DNA of 64,000 nucleotides from an uncultured Flavobacteriaceae bacterium (GTDB lineage: Bacteria; Bacteroidota; Bacteroidia; Flavobacteriales; Flavobacteriaceae). The position numbers and the translations under genes were made by a program. Within the stretch, counting starts at the first letter, position 1, and each line of letters begins with the position of its first letter. The stretch spans positions 124,001 through 188,000 of the forward strand of contig CANNAN010000008.1 in assembly GCA_947502635.1 (NCBI GenBank), read 5' to 3'. Positions 1 to 9,697 of the stretch are shown here, in pieces. The notes under the pieces are model-generated. The model had not been told where the DNA came from. It was given only the letters and a program-made list of their open reading frames with translations, and ran no database searches.

Positions 1-1404
1 GGGATGGTTTTTGATAATTGTTTTGTTACGAATTCTATCTGTACTCCAAGTAGAGCGTCTATTATGACAGGGCAATACAGTCAGGCAAATGGTGTTTTAG
101 ATTTGTGGCATGAATTAGATACAGAAAAGCAATATCTTCCACAAGAAATGAAAAAGTTGGGGTATAAAACGGCCATGATTGGAAAATGGCATTTACATTC
201 GGAACCTGAAGCTTTTGATTATTATAAAGTACTGCCAAAACAAGGAAAGTATTTCGATCCAGTTTTTAGAGTACGTGGAGAAAAAGAATGGCCAAATAAT
301 ACTGTTGAATACAAAGGACATTGTACAGATGTTATTACAGATCAAGTATTAGATTGGTTTGAAAATACAAAGGGTAATGATGAAACGCCTTTTTTCTTAA
401 TGTATCATTTAAAAGCACCGCATGATATGTTTGAATTCAACCCTAAATATGCCGATTATTTAGAAAATGAATTTATTCCTGAACCAGAAAGTTTGTACAA
501 TCAACCACTTTGGGGGTCTGAAGCAACTCGTGGTAAAAATGACAGTTTAGTAAATATGATAGGATCTTCTATTTCTAAAAGACATCCAAATCGTAGTTAT
601 GTTAATGTTTATAAAACAGGTGATAAGCCTACAGAAAAAGAAGCAACTAGTGCTGCCTACCAAGAATATTTAAAAAGATATTTAAGATGCGTAAAAGGTG
701 TAGATGATAACTTAGGACGTTTTTTTGATTATTTAAAAAAGAAAGGTCTGTGGGAAAACACGATTATAGTATATACTTCAGACCAAGGAATGATGTTAGG
801 AGAACATGATTTTGAAGATAAGAGATGGATGTATGAGGAATCAATTCACATGCCTTTAATTGTTCGTTATCCAGAAAAGGTAGAGAAAGGCTCCAGAACA
901 GATTTGATGGTAAATAATACCGATTTTGCGCCTACTTTAATAGAATTGGCTGGCGGTAAAAAACCAGAGTACATGCAAGGAGAAAGTGCACTGGAAATTT
1001 TAAAAGGAAACACACCTGAAGGCTGGAGAACAAGCACCTATTATCGCTATTGGATGCAAATGATCCATCATGATATTCCAGCTCATTTTGGAATAAGGAG
1101 CAAGGAACATAAATTAATTTTCTTTTACGGAAGACATTATGATTTAGAAAAAGAAGGCTCGCTTACTATGTATTGGAATGATGAAACGCATTCTAACAAA
1201 GTAGGAGTGACCCCAGCTGCTTGGGAGTTTTATGATATAAAGAATGATCCAGGAGAATTAGTGAATCAATACAGTAATCCAGAATATAAAGACATTATTG
1301 AAAAGATGAAGGCTGAATTGAAAGAAACAAGAAAAAAGCTAAATGAAGAAGATCATGATTATCCACATTTAAAAGAAATCATTGACGAACATTGGAATGA
1401 TTAA
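1..1404 (+). CDS. S1-family sulfatase, 5' end cut by window edge
   Basis: Hydrolyses sulfate esters, most likely on a polysaccharide fragment in the periplasm. The reading frame is open to the left edge, and the ATG at position 4 is internal. The usual N-terminal metal-binding segment (PNIxxIxxDD) and signal peptide are missing from view, so roughly 60 or more residues lie outside. The formylglycine signature C-T-P-S-R is at residues 13-17 of the visible frame, in the expected context SICTPSRASIMTGQ. A later block, TSDQGMMLGEHDF, matches the second metal-site region, and MYEESIHMPLIVRYP is typical of S1 enzymes. The C-terminal part resembles the usual sulfatase subdomain. It is one of six sulfatases in the window. 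S1 subfamily and substrate position cannot be fixed by eye. Confidence 0.93.
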   Translation, partial: GMVFDNCFVTNSICTPSRASIMTGQYSQANGVLDLWHELDTEKQYLPQEMKKLGYKTAMIGKWHLHSEPEAFDYYKVLPKQGKYFDPVFRVRGEKEWPNNTVEYKGHCTDVITDQVLDWFENTKGNDETPFFLMYHLKAPHDMFEFNPKYADYLENEFIPEPESLYNQPLWGSEATRGKNDSLVNMIGSSISKRHPNRSYVNVYKTGDKPTEKEATSAAYQEYLKRYLRCVKGVDDNLGRFFDYLKKKGLWENTIIVYTSDQGMMLGEHDFEDKRWMYEESIHMPLIVRYPEKVEKGSRTDLMVNNTDFAPTLIELAGGKKPEYMQGESALEILKGNTPEGWRTSTYYRYWMQMIHHDIPAHFGIRSKEHKLIFFYGRHYDLEKEGSLTMYWNDETHSNKVGVTPAAWEFYDIKNDPGELVNQYSNPEYKDIIEKMKAELKETRKKLNEEDHDYPHLKEIIDEHWND

Positions 1405-1437
1405 TATTCTTGGTTAAATAACATATATTTTTTAATA

Positions 1438-1476
1438 AAAAAACCTGTGCCAAATACTGCGCAGGTTTTGTTTTTT
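1438..1476 (+). terminator. Rho-independent terminator after the first sulfatase
   Basis: A 10-bp stem (AAACCTGTGC pairing with GCGCAGGTTT, one G-U pair) with a short loop is followed by a run of T. It lies about 35 bp after the sulfatase stop and ends that transcription unit before a convergent gene. Confidence 0.8.
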
Positions 1477-1662
1477 ATAGGTTATATATATAAGAAAGTT
1501 AACTTTTGTAGTCAGTGAATTTCTTAATTTAACGTGAGTTTGATATGTTGTAAATTGGTGATAAGGGAAGCTATGTTGTTCTAAATGAGGGATGAGTAGG
1601 GGCTTGCCTTTTTAAGGTGTCTAGTTATTCAATCAACATGACAAAATTTATAATTTAGATTA

Positions 1663-2835
1663 TTAGTTCCTTTCTAACTTTACAATTAAAGGGGTGTTGA
1701 TTTTTAATGAAAATTGATTCAAATAGTTTTCCCATTCTTTTTTGCTTTCAAATTGCCCACTTTTTTTCCAACCAAATCCAGCATAATATGTCACTTTATT
1801 ATTTAAAATATTCAAGTTAGCAAAAGCATTACTCAAATCTTTTTTATCAGTGTTATACTTTTCAGAATCAATAAAATATTCTTTTGTAGAAACGATAGCA
1901 GTTCCAAGTTCAGAATCGTCATGTGGTTGCCAGTAGCTTATCCAATAATTATCATTATTACTTACAACGTCTCCATCTTTTTCATGTAAGGTTAAACCAG
2001 CCAGAATAGAATGAGATCCATCTAAAGATATTTCGAATTTCGATAAATTGCTTCCCAAATCTAAACTAATAATTCTAGATTCTTTTATAGTACTGCCATT
2101 AGCATCCCAATCTTCATATTTTAAATAGAAACTAGTTCTAATAGGTCCCGTTGTAATAGTTCTCCAATTTGTGAAATTTTTAGATAAATAAAAGGAATCC
2201 TGATGTTTTATAGTAATTCCCCCAACACCTCTGCTTATTCCCACATGGAAATTATCCAGACCTTCTCCAGTATCTTCATGATAAGATTCGCCATCTGTAT
2301 TCTTTTTGTACCATTTGTTTATAATAGGGTAGTTAACTCTTTTAAGCCATGCATCAACACCACTGGATAATGTGCCTCCTGGTATGCCGTCTTCAATCAT
2401 TTTTTGAGCTGTTGGTCCAAAAACTCGAAATGCTACTTTATCATTTTCCCAGGCATAATCATCTGTTCGTTCTGGAACAAAACGAGAAAAGCAAATGTCT
2501 TCTGGTTCTGGTTTTAATTTTTTGGGAGCTAATACGATTTCATATTTTTTTTCTGAATTGGCAGACACTTCAGGTTGAAATAATAAAACATCATATATAC
2601 CATCCTCATTATTGTCAACAAGTTGAGAGATCATTAATTCACTTGAGTTTATATCTTTTATAACTAGATTAGTCAAGGAGTCAACTTTTAAAAATTCTTT
2701 TGTTAACTCAACAGTTTCAAATATTCTTTCAATATTTAATGTGTTTTTAATAGTAACTATTTTACGCTCTTGTCTAGTACAAGAAGCGAAAATTAGCATG
2801 TAAAAACAAAGAATAAATAGTTTTTTAAAGACCAT
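1663..2835 (-). CDS. DUF4861-family lipoprotein
   Basis: A 390-aa exported lipoprotein. The N-terminus MVFKKLFILCFYMLIFASC is a signal sequence ending in a lipobox (FASC). The body is beta-rich, and the block YAWENDKVAFRVFGP followed by a DGIPGG-type segment is what I associate with DUF4861, a family common in Bacteroidota polysaccharide loci. A specific reaction cannot be assigned from sequence alone. The gene is 16 bp downstream of kduI on the same strand, so the two are probably co-transcribed. That pairing suggests a role on uronate-containing oligosaccharides (inference). The start is the ATG at 2835, directly before the signal peptide. The family call rests on remembered motif similarity. 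Confidence 0.75.
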   Translation of the reverse strand: MVFKKLFILCFYMLIFASCTRQERKIVTIKNTLNIERIFETVELTKEFLKVDSLTNLVIKDINSSELMISQLVDNNEDGIYDVLLFQPEVSANSEKKYEIVLAPKKLKPEPEDICFSRFVPERTDDYAWENDKVAFRVFGPTAQKMIEDGIPGGTLSSGVDAWLKRVNYPIINKWYKKNTDGESYHEDTGEGLDNFHVGISRGVGGITIKHQDSFYLSKNFTNWRTITTGPIRTSFYLKYEDWDANGSTIKESRIISLDLGSNLSKFEISLDGSHSILAGLTLHEKDGDVVSNNDNYWISYWQPHDDSELGTAIVSTKEYFIDSEKYNTDKKDLSNAFANLNILNNKVTYYAGFGWKKSGQFESKKEWENYLNQFSLKINTPLIVKLERN

Positions 2836-2851
2836 AATCTGAGGTTTAATA

Positions 2852-3694
2852 TTATCTTAATTCGTTTATTTTACAAGTGTCCATATCACTGTAGTCTAAA
2901 TTTTCGCCAGCCATTCCCCAAATAAATGTATAACTACTAGTTCCTGAACCTGAGTGAATTGACCATGGTGGAGAAATTACAGCTTGATTATTGGCCATCC
3001 AAATATGTCTGGTTTCGTTAGGTTGTCCCATAAAATGGCAAACGGCCTGATTTTCTGGCACTTCAATATAAAAATAAACCTCCATTCTTCTGTCATGTAC
3101 ATGGGCAGGCATGGTATTCCAAACGCTTCCTTGTTTTAAGGTCGTCATTCCCATTTGTAATTGACAAACATCAACAACACTGTTTACAATATATTTTCTT
3201 AAAGTACGTGCGTTTGCTGTTTCTGGAGCACCTAATTCAACAACTTCAACATCATTTATCCCAATTTTTTTATTTGGGAAAGCTTTATGAGCAGGTGTAG
3301 AGTTTAAATAAAATTGTGCTGGGTTATTATATGACTTACTTGAAAAAATAACTTTTTTATTCCCTTGTCCAAGATATAGTGCTTCCTTGTGTTCAAGTGT
3401 GTATTTCGTTCCATCTACAGTTACTGTGCCAGTAGCTCCAATGTTTATAATACCAAGTTCTCTTCTGTCTAAAAAAAAATCAGATTTTAAAGGGTCAACA
3501 GATTCAAGTTCAACAGATTTAGTAGCAGGAATGACGCCACTAATCATGTATCTATCATAATGAGAATAAATCCATTTTAAGGCATCTGTAGTCATTACAT
3601 TTTCTACTAAAAATTCATTACGCAATGCATTAGTGTCATATTGTTTTACAGCTTGAGGACTTGAAGCATATCTCACTTCATAATTGTTGTTCAT
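2852..3694 (-). CDS. kduI: 5-dehydro-4-deoxy-D-glucuronate isomerase (KduI)
   Basis: Cytoplasmic isomerase (EC 5.3.1.17) that converts 5-keto-4-deoxyuronate, the product of lyase and unsaturated-uronyl hydrolase action, into 3-deoxy-D-glycero-2,5-hexodiulosonate. The 280-aa length is normal for the family and there is no signal peptide. The cupin metal-binding block PAHVHDRRMEVYFY and the downstream ISPPWSIHSGSGTSSYTFIWGMAGEN are diagnostic, with the HxH and Glu ligands present. It is first in a two-gene minus-strand unit with the DUF4861 lipoprotein and divergent from the GH2 gene. Its presence indicates that the polysaccharide handled here contains uronic acid and is cleaved by a lyase, although no clear lyase lies in the window. 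Confidence 0.95.
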   Translation of the reverse strand: MNNNYEVRYASSPQAVKQYDTNALRNEFLVENVMTTDALKWIYSHYDRYMISGVIPATKSVELESVDPLKSDFFLDRRELGIINIGATGTVTVDGTKYTLEHKEALYLGQGNKKVIFSSKSYNNPAQFYLNSTPAHKAFPNKKIGINDVEVVELGAPETANARTLRKYIVNSVVDVCQLQMGMTTLKQGSVWNTMPAHVHDRRMEVYFYIEVPENQAVCHFMGQPNETRHIWMANNQAVISPPWSIHSGSGTSSYTFIWGMAGENLDYSDMDTCKINELR

Positions 3695-4100
3695 TTTTAT
3701 TTTTATTTAAAAATTCATTATTTGACTTAAGTTTTGCTAAATAATGCAAAAACAATTTAATAGATTGGTTAAATGGAGGTGATCTATTGTCAATGAACTA
3801 TATGTACATGTATTTTGAACTATGAGTAATACCTCGCGGCTATTCTCAAGTTAAGATTAGCCTGTTTAATCGATGATGTTATTATGAATTAACATGTTTG
3901 ATGAAAAATGGATATAAGATAAATTATGCATCGGTTTTATTGAAATCAACTCCGTTTGTCTCTAAGAATTAAAGCGGGTGGTTTTTTTTATATAACATAT
4001 GTGTTTTTTGAAAAGATTTTCTCTATTATTTTTTATTAAAGTATGGGTATAAATTATATTTACTATAAATGTGTTTATATAGTTAAAAAATAGCAGATAT
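3695..4100. promoter_or_regulatory. Divergent kduI/GH2 control region with a 22-bp-period direct repeat
   Basis: This 406-bp gene-free stretch separates kduI (minus) from the GH2 operon (plus). It contains an exact direct repeat TGAACTAT at 3794-3801 and 3816-3823, a period of 22 bp (two helical turns), with the palindrome ATGTACAT in the spacer at about 3802-3809. Such spacing is typical of AraC-type DNA-binding domains, including those of hybrid two-component PUL regulators. No small gene was seen. The rest is AT-rich and likely carries the two promoters. Confidence 0.5.
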
Positions 4101-6581
4101 ATGAAAAATTTCAAATGGATTTATCCCATAATTTTATTAGTAGTGACCATTTCTTTTTTTTCTTGTGATGTTCCTGAAAAAACAAGATCAATAGGAGATC
4201 AGAATTTTAATAAAGATTGGCTCTTTTCAAAAGGAGCTTTTGAAGAAGGAGCATCCATTAATTTTGATGATTCGGATTGGAGAAAATTAAATTTACCTCA
4301 CGATTGGGCTATAGAAGGCCCTTTTGATAGCATATATAATGCTAGAACAGGAGGTCTTCCAGTTTACGGTGAAGGCTGGTATAGAAAACATTTTTTTGTG
4401 TCTAAAGAAAATAAAAAGAAGCATATATCTATTGAGTTTGATGGTGCCATGAACGAGGCTAAAGTTTGGCTTAATGGAATCTATATTGGCGAACGTCCTT
4501 ACGGTTATATTGGTTTTGAATTAGATTTAACTAAGTATATTAAATTCAACGAAGATAACGTGATTGCGGTACAGTTAACACCAAAAGATTTAGCTGCACG
4601 GTGGTATTCTGGAGCTGGGATTTATAGAAACGTTCGATTAAAAATCAATGAAGCTATTCATATTCCGCAGTACGGAACTTATGTGACAACTCCAGAGGTT
4701 TCAAAAGAAAAAGCATTAGTAAATATCGAAACTAAAATTGCCAATTTTAATGGTTCAGCTTCTGAAGTATTTTTAAAAACAGAGCTTAAAAACAGAAATG
4801 GAGATATAGTAGCCGAAGTTAACTCGACGATCAAAGTAGATAAAGAATCGACTGAGAATATTAAGTTAACTGTAAACAATCCAGAATTATGGGATATTAC
4901 AAATCCTGTGCTTTACGAGGCTATAAGTACTGTAACTGTAGATGGCAATATTGTTGATCAATACACAACTAATTTTGGAATTAGAACCATAGAATTTGAT
5001 AAAGAAAAGGGGTTTTTACTCAATGGAAAACCCGTTGAGTTGAATGGTGTTTGTATGCATCACGATCAAGGTCCTTTAGGTGCTGCAATTAATTTTAGAG
5101 CCAAACAACGTCAAATGCAAATTATGCAAAGCATGGGGGTAAATGCATTACGAACAAGTCATAACCCGCCTTCTCCTGAAATATTAAAAGTTTGTGATGA
5201 ATTGGGAATAGTTGTTATCGTTGAAGCTTTTGATGAATGGAAAATAGGTAAAATAAAAAACGGCTATAATAAATATTTTGATGAATGGCATGAAACAGAT
5301 TTGCGAGATATGATTAAACGAGATCGAAATCATCCATCTGTGATCATGTGGAGTATAGGTAACGAGATTTTAGAACAAGCTAGAGAAGATGGCTGGAAAT
5401 TGACAAAACATTTAAATGATATTTGTCATGATGAAGATGATACCAGACCAACTACTATAGGGTTTAATCATTTTCCTGCTCCTTTTACAAATAAATTGGC
5501 AGAACAGGTAGACATCGTTGGTATGAATTATTGGCCAGAACAGTATAAAGAAATACTGAAAAATAATCCAGATATGATTATTTATGGTTCAGAAACTGCA
5601 TCTTTAACAAGTAGTCGAGGGGTTTATCATTTACCTATTGAATTTACTGAAAAGCACGAAACTAATCATGTAAGTAGTTATGATGTTATTGTTGGGCCTC
5701 CATGGGCTTATGCACCAGACATAGAGTTTGATGCTCAGGCTAAAGAACCAAGATCTTTGGGGGAGTTTATCTGGACAGGCTTTGATTATTTAGGAGAGCC
5801 TACACCTTATGGGGGTAGAGATAATTCAACGAATGGCTATTGGAATGCAGATTGGCCATCTCGTTCATCATATTTTGCCCCAGTTGATTTATGCGGTTTC
5901 CCAAAGGATAGGTATTATCTTTATCAAAGTCAATGGACTACAGAGCCAATGGTGCATGTTTTACCGCATTGGAATTGGGAAGGTAAAGAAGGAGAAGAAA
6001 TTCCTGTATTTGCTTATACCAATGCAGAAGCAGTGGAACTGTTTGTAAATGGTAAATCTTACGGCAAAAAAATTAAAGGAAAAGACATGACCGAAATTCC
6101 ATCAGAATACCATGATTTTAAAAAAGGCATGTATAAATCTAAATACCGCCTTTCATGGAAGGTGCCTTATCAATCGGGTGTGCTTAAAGTAGTCGCATAT
6201 AATGCAGGAAAAGAAGTTGCTACTAAAGAAATAAAAACAGCAGGAGTACCAGCAAAAGTGAAATTAATAGCAGATAGAACCGAAATTGATGCAGATGGTA
6301 ATGACTTATCTTTTATAACCGTTAGGATCGAAGATGTTGCTGGAGTTATTTGTCCTCTTGCAGACAATTTGGTGGATTTTAATATTGAAGGCGAAGGTAC
6401 ATTAGCAGCCGTAGGAAACGGAGACCAAACATCATTGGCTTCCTTTCAAGCTAATAATAGAAAAGCATTCAATGGACTGTGTATGCTTGTTGTAAAATCT
6501 ACAGAAACAGTTGGGGAAATTAGTATTACCGCTTCTTCTGATAAATTAAAACCTGAATCTATTACAGTTCAAACAAAATAG
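4101..6581 (+). CDS. GH2-family glycoside hydrolase lipoprotein
   Basis: Retaining exo-glycosidase of family GH2, probably a beta-galactosidase or beta-glucuronidase type, exported as a lipoprotein (signal ending VTISFFSC). The order is an N-terminal jelly-roll sugar-binding domain (DWAIEGPF..., GEGWYRK), an Ig-like domain, a TIM barrel and C-terminal Ig-like domains of the DUF4982 type. The acid/base Glu422 lies in MWSIGNE and the nucleophile Glu498 in YGSETAS. The 826-aa length fits GH2 enzymes with DUF4982. It is the first gene of a long plus-strand run, with the next sulfatase starting 8 bp after its stop. The exact sugar specificity is unresolved. Confidence 0.9.
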   Translation: MKNFKWIYPIILLVVTISFFSCDVPEKTRSIGDQNFNKDWLFSKGAFEEGASINFDDSDWRKLNLPHDWAIEGPFDSIYNARTGGLPVYGEGWYRKHFFVSKENKKKHISIEFDGAMNEAKVWLNGIYIGERPYGYIGFELDLTKYIKFNEDNVIAVQLTPKDLAARWYSGAGIYRNVRLKINEAIHIPQYGTYVTTPEVSKEKALVNIETKIANFNGSASEVFLKTELKNRNGDIVAEVNSTIKVDKESTENIKLTVNNPELWDITNPVLYEAISTVTVDGNIVDQYTTNFGIRTIEFDKEKGFLLNGKPVELNGVCMHHDQGPLGAAINFRAKQRQMQIMQSMGVNALRTSHNPPSPEILKVCDELGIVVIVEAFDEWKIGKIKNGYNKYFDEWHETDLRDMIKRDRNHPSVIMWSIGNEILEQAREDGWKLTKHLNDICHDEDDTRPTTIGFNHFPAPFTNKLAEQVDIVGMNYWPEQYKEILKNNPDMIIYGSETASLTSSRGVYHLPIEFTEKHETNHVSSYDVIVGPPWAYAPDIEFDAQAKEPRSLGEFIWTGFDYLGEPTPYGGRDNSTNGYWNADWPSRSSYFAPVDLCGFPKDRYYLYQSQWTTEPMVHVLPHWNWEGKEGEEIPVFAYTNAEAVELFVNGKSYGKKIKGKDMTEIPSEYHDFKKGMYKSKYRLSWKVPYQSGVLKVVAYNAGKEVATKEIKTAGVPAKVKLIADRTEIDADGNDLSFITVRIEDVAGVICPLADNLVDFNIEGEGTLAAVGNGDQTSLASFQANNRKAFNGLCMLVVKSTETVGEISITASSDKLKPESITVQTK

Positions 6582-6589
6582 TTTTTTTA

Positions 6590-7978
6590 ATGAACTATCA
6601 ATCAAAAACAATATTATTCGCTTTTCTATGCATTTCAATGCTTAATCAATTGTATGCTCAAGAGGAACCTAATATAATCCTTATTCTAACTGATGATCAA
6701 GGGTGGGCTGATGTAGGTTTTAATGGAAGTACCGATATTCCAACGCCTAGTCTTGATAAATTGGCTTCAGAAGGTGTTGTTTTTTCAAATGGCTATGTGT
6801 CTCATCCTTACTGTAGCCCATCTAGAGCAGGGTTATTGACAGGTAGGTATCAGGCACGTTTTGGGCATGATTGTAATATGCCATATGAAGGTGAAAATGA
6901 TGTATCCATAGGAACGCCGTTATCAGAAAAAATGATTTCTGAAGCTCTGAAAGAACAAGGTTATAGAACTAGTGCAATTGGAAAGTGGCATGTAGGAGAT
7001 CATCCAGGTTTGCATCCTCCTGCTCAAGGATTTGACCATTGGTTTGGATTTCCTGGTGGTAATATGAATTATTGGGGGTATCCTGCTAATCCATTACAAA
7101 CCATATATCGTAACGGAGAAGAAGTTTCCCAAAGTGAATTATCATATTTAACAGATGATTTTACCGACGAAGCGATTAGCTTTATCACAAAAAAAGAGGA
7201 TAAGCCTTTCTTTATCTATTTAGCATATAATGCCCCCCATTCACCAGATCATACGACTAAAAAGCACCTTGAAAAAACAAAACATATCGAATACAGTGGT
7301 AGAAATATTTATGCATCCATGGTCAATGCAGTTGATACTGGAATAGGAAAAATTGACTCTACATTAGTCGCAAATAATATAAAAGACAATACCATTATTG
7401 TATTTTTAAGTGATAACGGAGGAAGAATAGAACATGCCGATAATAGACCATACCGCGGACATAAGGGCATGTTGTTCGAAGGAGGTATTAAAGTACCATT
7501 CTTTATAAATTGGCCTAAAAAAATTATAGGAAATCAAGTATATGATAAGCCTGTTATTTCCTTAGATCTATACCCAACCTTTTTACAAGCTGCAAATATT
7601 GATACTACAAAGAAGTCGAATTTAGACGGTAAAAGCTTATTGCCTTATATCTCTAACAAAAATAAAGGGACCCCACATGATATTTTATTTTGGCGCTCTG
7701 TAGGCGGATTTGAATATGCAGTAAGAAAAGGGGATTATAAATTGTATAAAAGTGCTTATAAGAATAAAACCTTGTTGTTTAATTTAAAAAATGATAGTTA
7801 TGAGCGTTATGATATCTCAGATAAAAACCCTGAAATCATTGTAAAACTTGAAGTAGCTTATAAAGAATGGGATTCAAAAAATATAGCACCTGGTTGGGTA
7901 GATCCACATCCGAAAAATGTCATTCTTGAAGAAAAAAGATTACAAGAAACCCTTAAAAAATCAACAAAAGGTAAGTAA
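6590..7978 (+). CDS. S1-family sulfatase
   Basis: Secreted or periplasmic sulfatase of 462 aa with a signal peptide ending near LYAQ (residue 24). The metal ligands Asp35-Asp36 lie in ILTDDQGWADVG. The formylglycine site is Cys75 in C-S-P-S-R, followed by the classical AGLLTGRYQARFGH. The second metal motif is FLSDNGG. The C-terminal part is of normal length, so the enzyme looks intact. It lies between the GH2 gene and a second sulfatase in one direction with short gaps, so is probably co-transcribed. It needs a sulfatase-maturing enzyme, which is not in the window. Substrate position is unknown. Confidence 0.95.
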   Translation: MNYQSKTILFAFLCISMLNQLYAQEEPNIILILTDDQGWADVGFNGSTDIPTPSLDKLASEGVVFSNGYVSHPYCSPSRAGLLTGRYQARFGHDCNMPYEGENDVSIGTPLSEKMISEALKEQGYRTSAIGKWHVGDHPGLHPPAQGFDHWFGFPGGNMNYWGYPANPLQTIYRNGEEVSQSELSYLTDDFTDEAISFITKKEDKPFFIYLAYNAPHSPDHTTKKHLEKTKHIEYSGRNIYASMVNAVDTGIGKIDSTLVANNIKDNTIIVFLSDNGGRIEHADNRPYRGHKGMLFEGGIKVPFFINWPKKIIGNQVYDKPVISLDLYPTFLQAANIDTTKKSNLDGKSLLPYISNKNKGTPHDILFWRSVGGFEYAVRKGDYKLYKSAYKNKTLLFNLKNDSYERYDISDKNPEIIVKLEVAYKEWDSKNIAPGWVDPHPKNVILEEKRLQETLKKSTKGK

Positions 7979-8026
7979 TGTGAAAGACATTCAGTGGTTT
8001 AAGAATGATTATTATAAAATTTTAAA

Positions 8027-9697
8027 ATGAAATATAATATTCTAGTACTAACATTTTTCTGTTACTTTATAATAAATGGATTAGCAGTTCAAGAACGTCC
8101 TAATATCATTTTCATTTTAACAGACGATCAATCTTATGGATTATTAGGTTGTACAGGTAATGAGATTGTAAAAACGCCACAGATAGATAAACTGGCAGAC
8201 CAAGGAATTTTGTTTACAAATGCTCATATAACAAGTGCTATATGTACGCCGAGTAGAATTTCTATTTTATTGAGTCAATTTGAGCGGAAACATGGTGTGA
8301 ATTTCAATTCTGGAACGAGTGTCTCTGCTGAAGCTTGGGAACAATCCTATCCTGTTTTGATGCGAAAAACAGGTTATTATACAGGTTGGATTGGTAAAAA
8401 CCATGCGCCAATTGGTGAAGGAGGTTATCAAAGTGGTCTTATGGATAAGAGTTTTGATTATTGGTATGCTGGTCATGGGCATTTAGGTTTTTATCCAAAA
8501 GACAGACATAAAATATTTAATGATGCCATGGCTCATACACAGCCAGAAATCATTGCCGAAGGGGTTAATTCTTTTTTGGATAATAATGAACGAAGGCTGA
8601 AAGGTGCCATCGAATTTTTAGAAAAACGTCCTGAAAACAAACCTTTTTTGCTATCGATAAGCTTTAATTTACCGCATGGAGCAGGTACGAGTAGTATGCA
8701 ATTAAAACCAGAAGATGATGCTATTTACAAAACGCTTTATCGCGATATGGAAATTCCTCTTCCTGATAATTATGTTGCAAAAGCAAATATCAAAAACCCT
8801 AAACTACCTAAGGATTTACTTCGTACTGATGACAGGCAAACGGGCTATAATTATGTAGATAATCCTGAAACTACAAAAGAGAGATATATACGTCAACTAC
8901 AAGCTATGAGTGGTGTTGATCGTATGATTGGAGATTTAATAAGAAAGCTTAAAGCATTAAAATTAAATAAAAACACTATTATCGTTTTTACATCAGATCA
9001 TGGTCTGTTTATGGGAGAACAAGGCTTAGGAGGTAAGGCATTTTGCTATGAAAAAACGACTCATGTTCCTCTAATTATTATGGATCCAAGGGTAAAAAAG
9101 AAAAATAGAGGAATTAAAAGTGATGCCTTAGTTCAGAGCATCGATATAGCACCAACGATTCTTACTTTTGGGAAAACGGCTATCCCATTAGAATTTCAAG
9201 GAAAAGATATTTCTGGACTTATTAGCGGAGACATACGAGAACCTCGTGATTATGTGTTTACCGAAAACTTGTGGTCCACACAATTTGGAAACCCGCGTTG
9301 TGAAGCCGTTCAAAATAAAGAATGGAAATACATTAGATATTATAAAAACAATACTTTTTCAGCTAGTAAAAAAATGGCTGTTGCTAAGCAATTAGGGATC
9401 AATGAAAACAAAATGTTATATGCAGTCCATGATACAGATATTGCTATTTACAGAGACTATATTGAATCTTCTATAAAAGGAGAACTACCCGTTTATGAGG
9501 AATTATATAATTTAAGAAACGATCCATCAGAGCTGAATAATCTTATACATAAAACAGCATATAAAGGTGTTTTAAAAACATTACAATCTGTTTGGAAAGA
9601 GAAAATTGAATTTGCTCGTGGAGATGGTAATCCAAAAGTTAATAGATATACAATAGATAGCCAATTAGAATCAAACAAAAAAGTACACTTAGAATGA
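8027..9697 (+). CDS. S1-family sulfatase
   Basis: A 556-aa sulfatase with a hydrophobic N-terminal signal (about residues 1-21). Metal-binding Asp33-Asp34 are in FILTDDQSYG. The formylglycine Cys73 is in C-T-P-S-R, but the following residues ISILLSQFERKHGVNF differ from the common LTGRY form, marking a distinct subfamily from its neighbours. TSDHGLFMGEQGLGGKAFCYE is the second metal and substrate block. The protein is longer than its neighbours because of inserts between residues 130 and 290. It overlaps the next sulfatase by 4 bp (ATGA), which indicates translational coupling. Confidence 0.94.
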   Translation: MKYNILVLTFFCYFIINGLAVQERPNIIFILTDDQSYGLLGCTGNEIVKTPQIDKLADQGILFTNAHITSAICTPSRISILLSQFERKHGVNFNSGTSVSAEAWEQSYPVLMRKTGYYTGWIGKNHAPIGEGGYQSGLMDKSFDYWYAGHGHLGFYPKDRHKIFNDAMAHTQPEIIAEGVNSFLDNNERRLKGAIEFLEKRPENKPFLLSISFNLPHGAGTSSMQLKPEDDAIYKTLYRDMEIPLPDNYVAKANIKNPKLPKDLLRTDDRQTGYNYVDNPETTKERYIRQLQAMSGVDRMIGDLIRKLKALKLNKNTIIVFTSDHGLFMGEQGLGGKAFCYEKTTHVPLIIMDPRVKKKNRGIKSDALVQSIDIAPTILTFGKTAIPLEFQGKDISGLISGDIREPRDYVFTENLWSTQFGNPRCEAVQNKEWKYIRYYKNNTFSASKKMAVAKQLGINENKMLYAVHDTDIAIYRDYIESSIKGELPVYEELYNLRNDPSELNNLIHKTAYKGVLKTLQSVWKEKIEFARGDGNPKVNRYTIDSQLESNKKVHLE

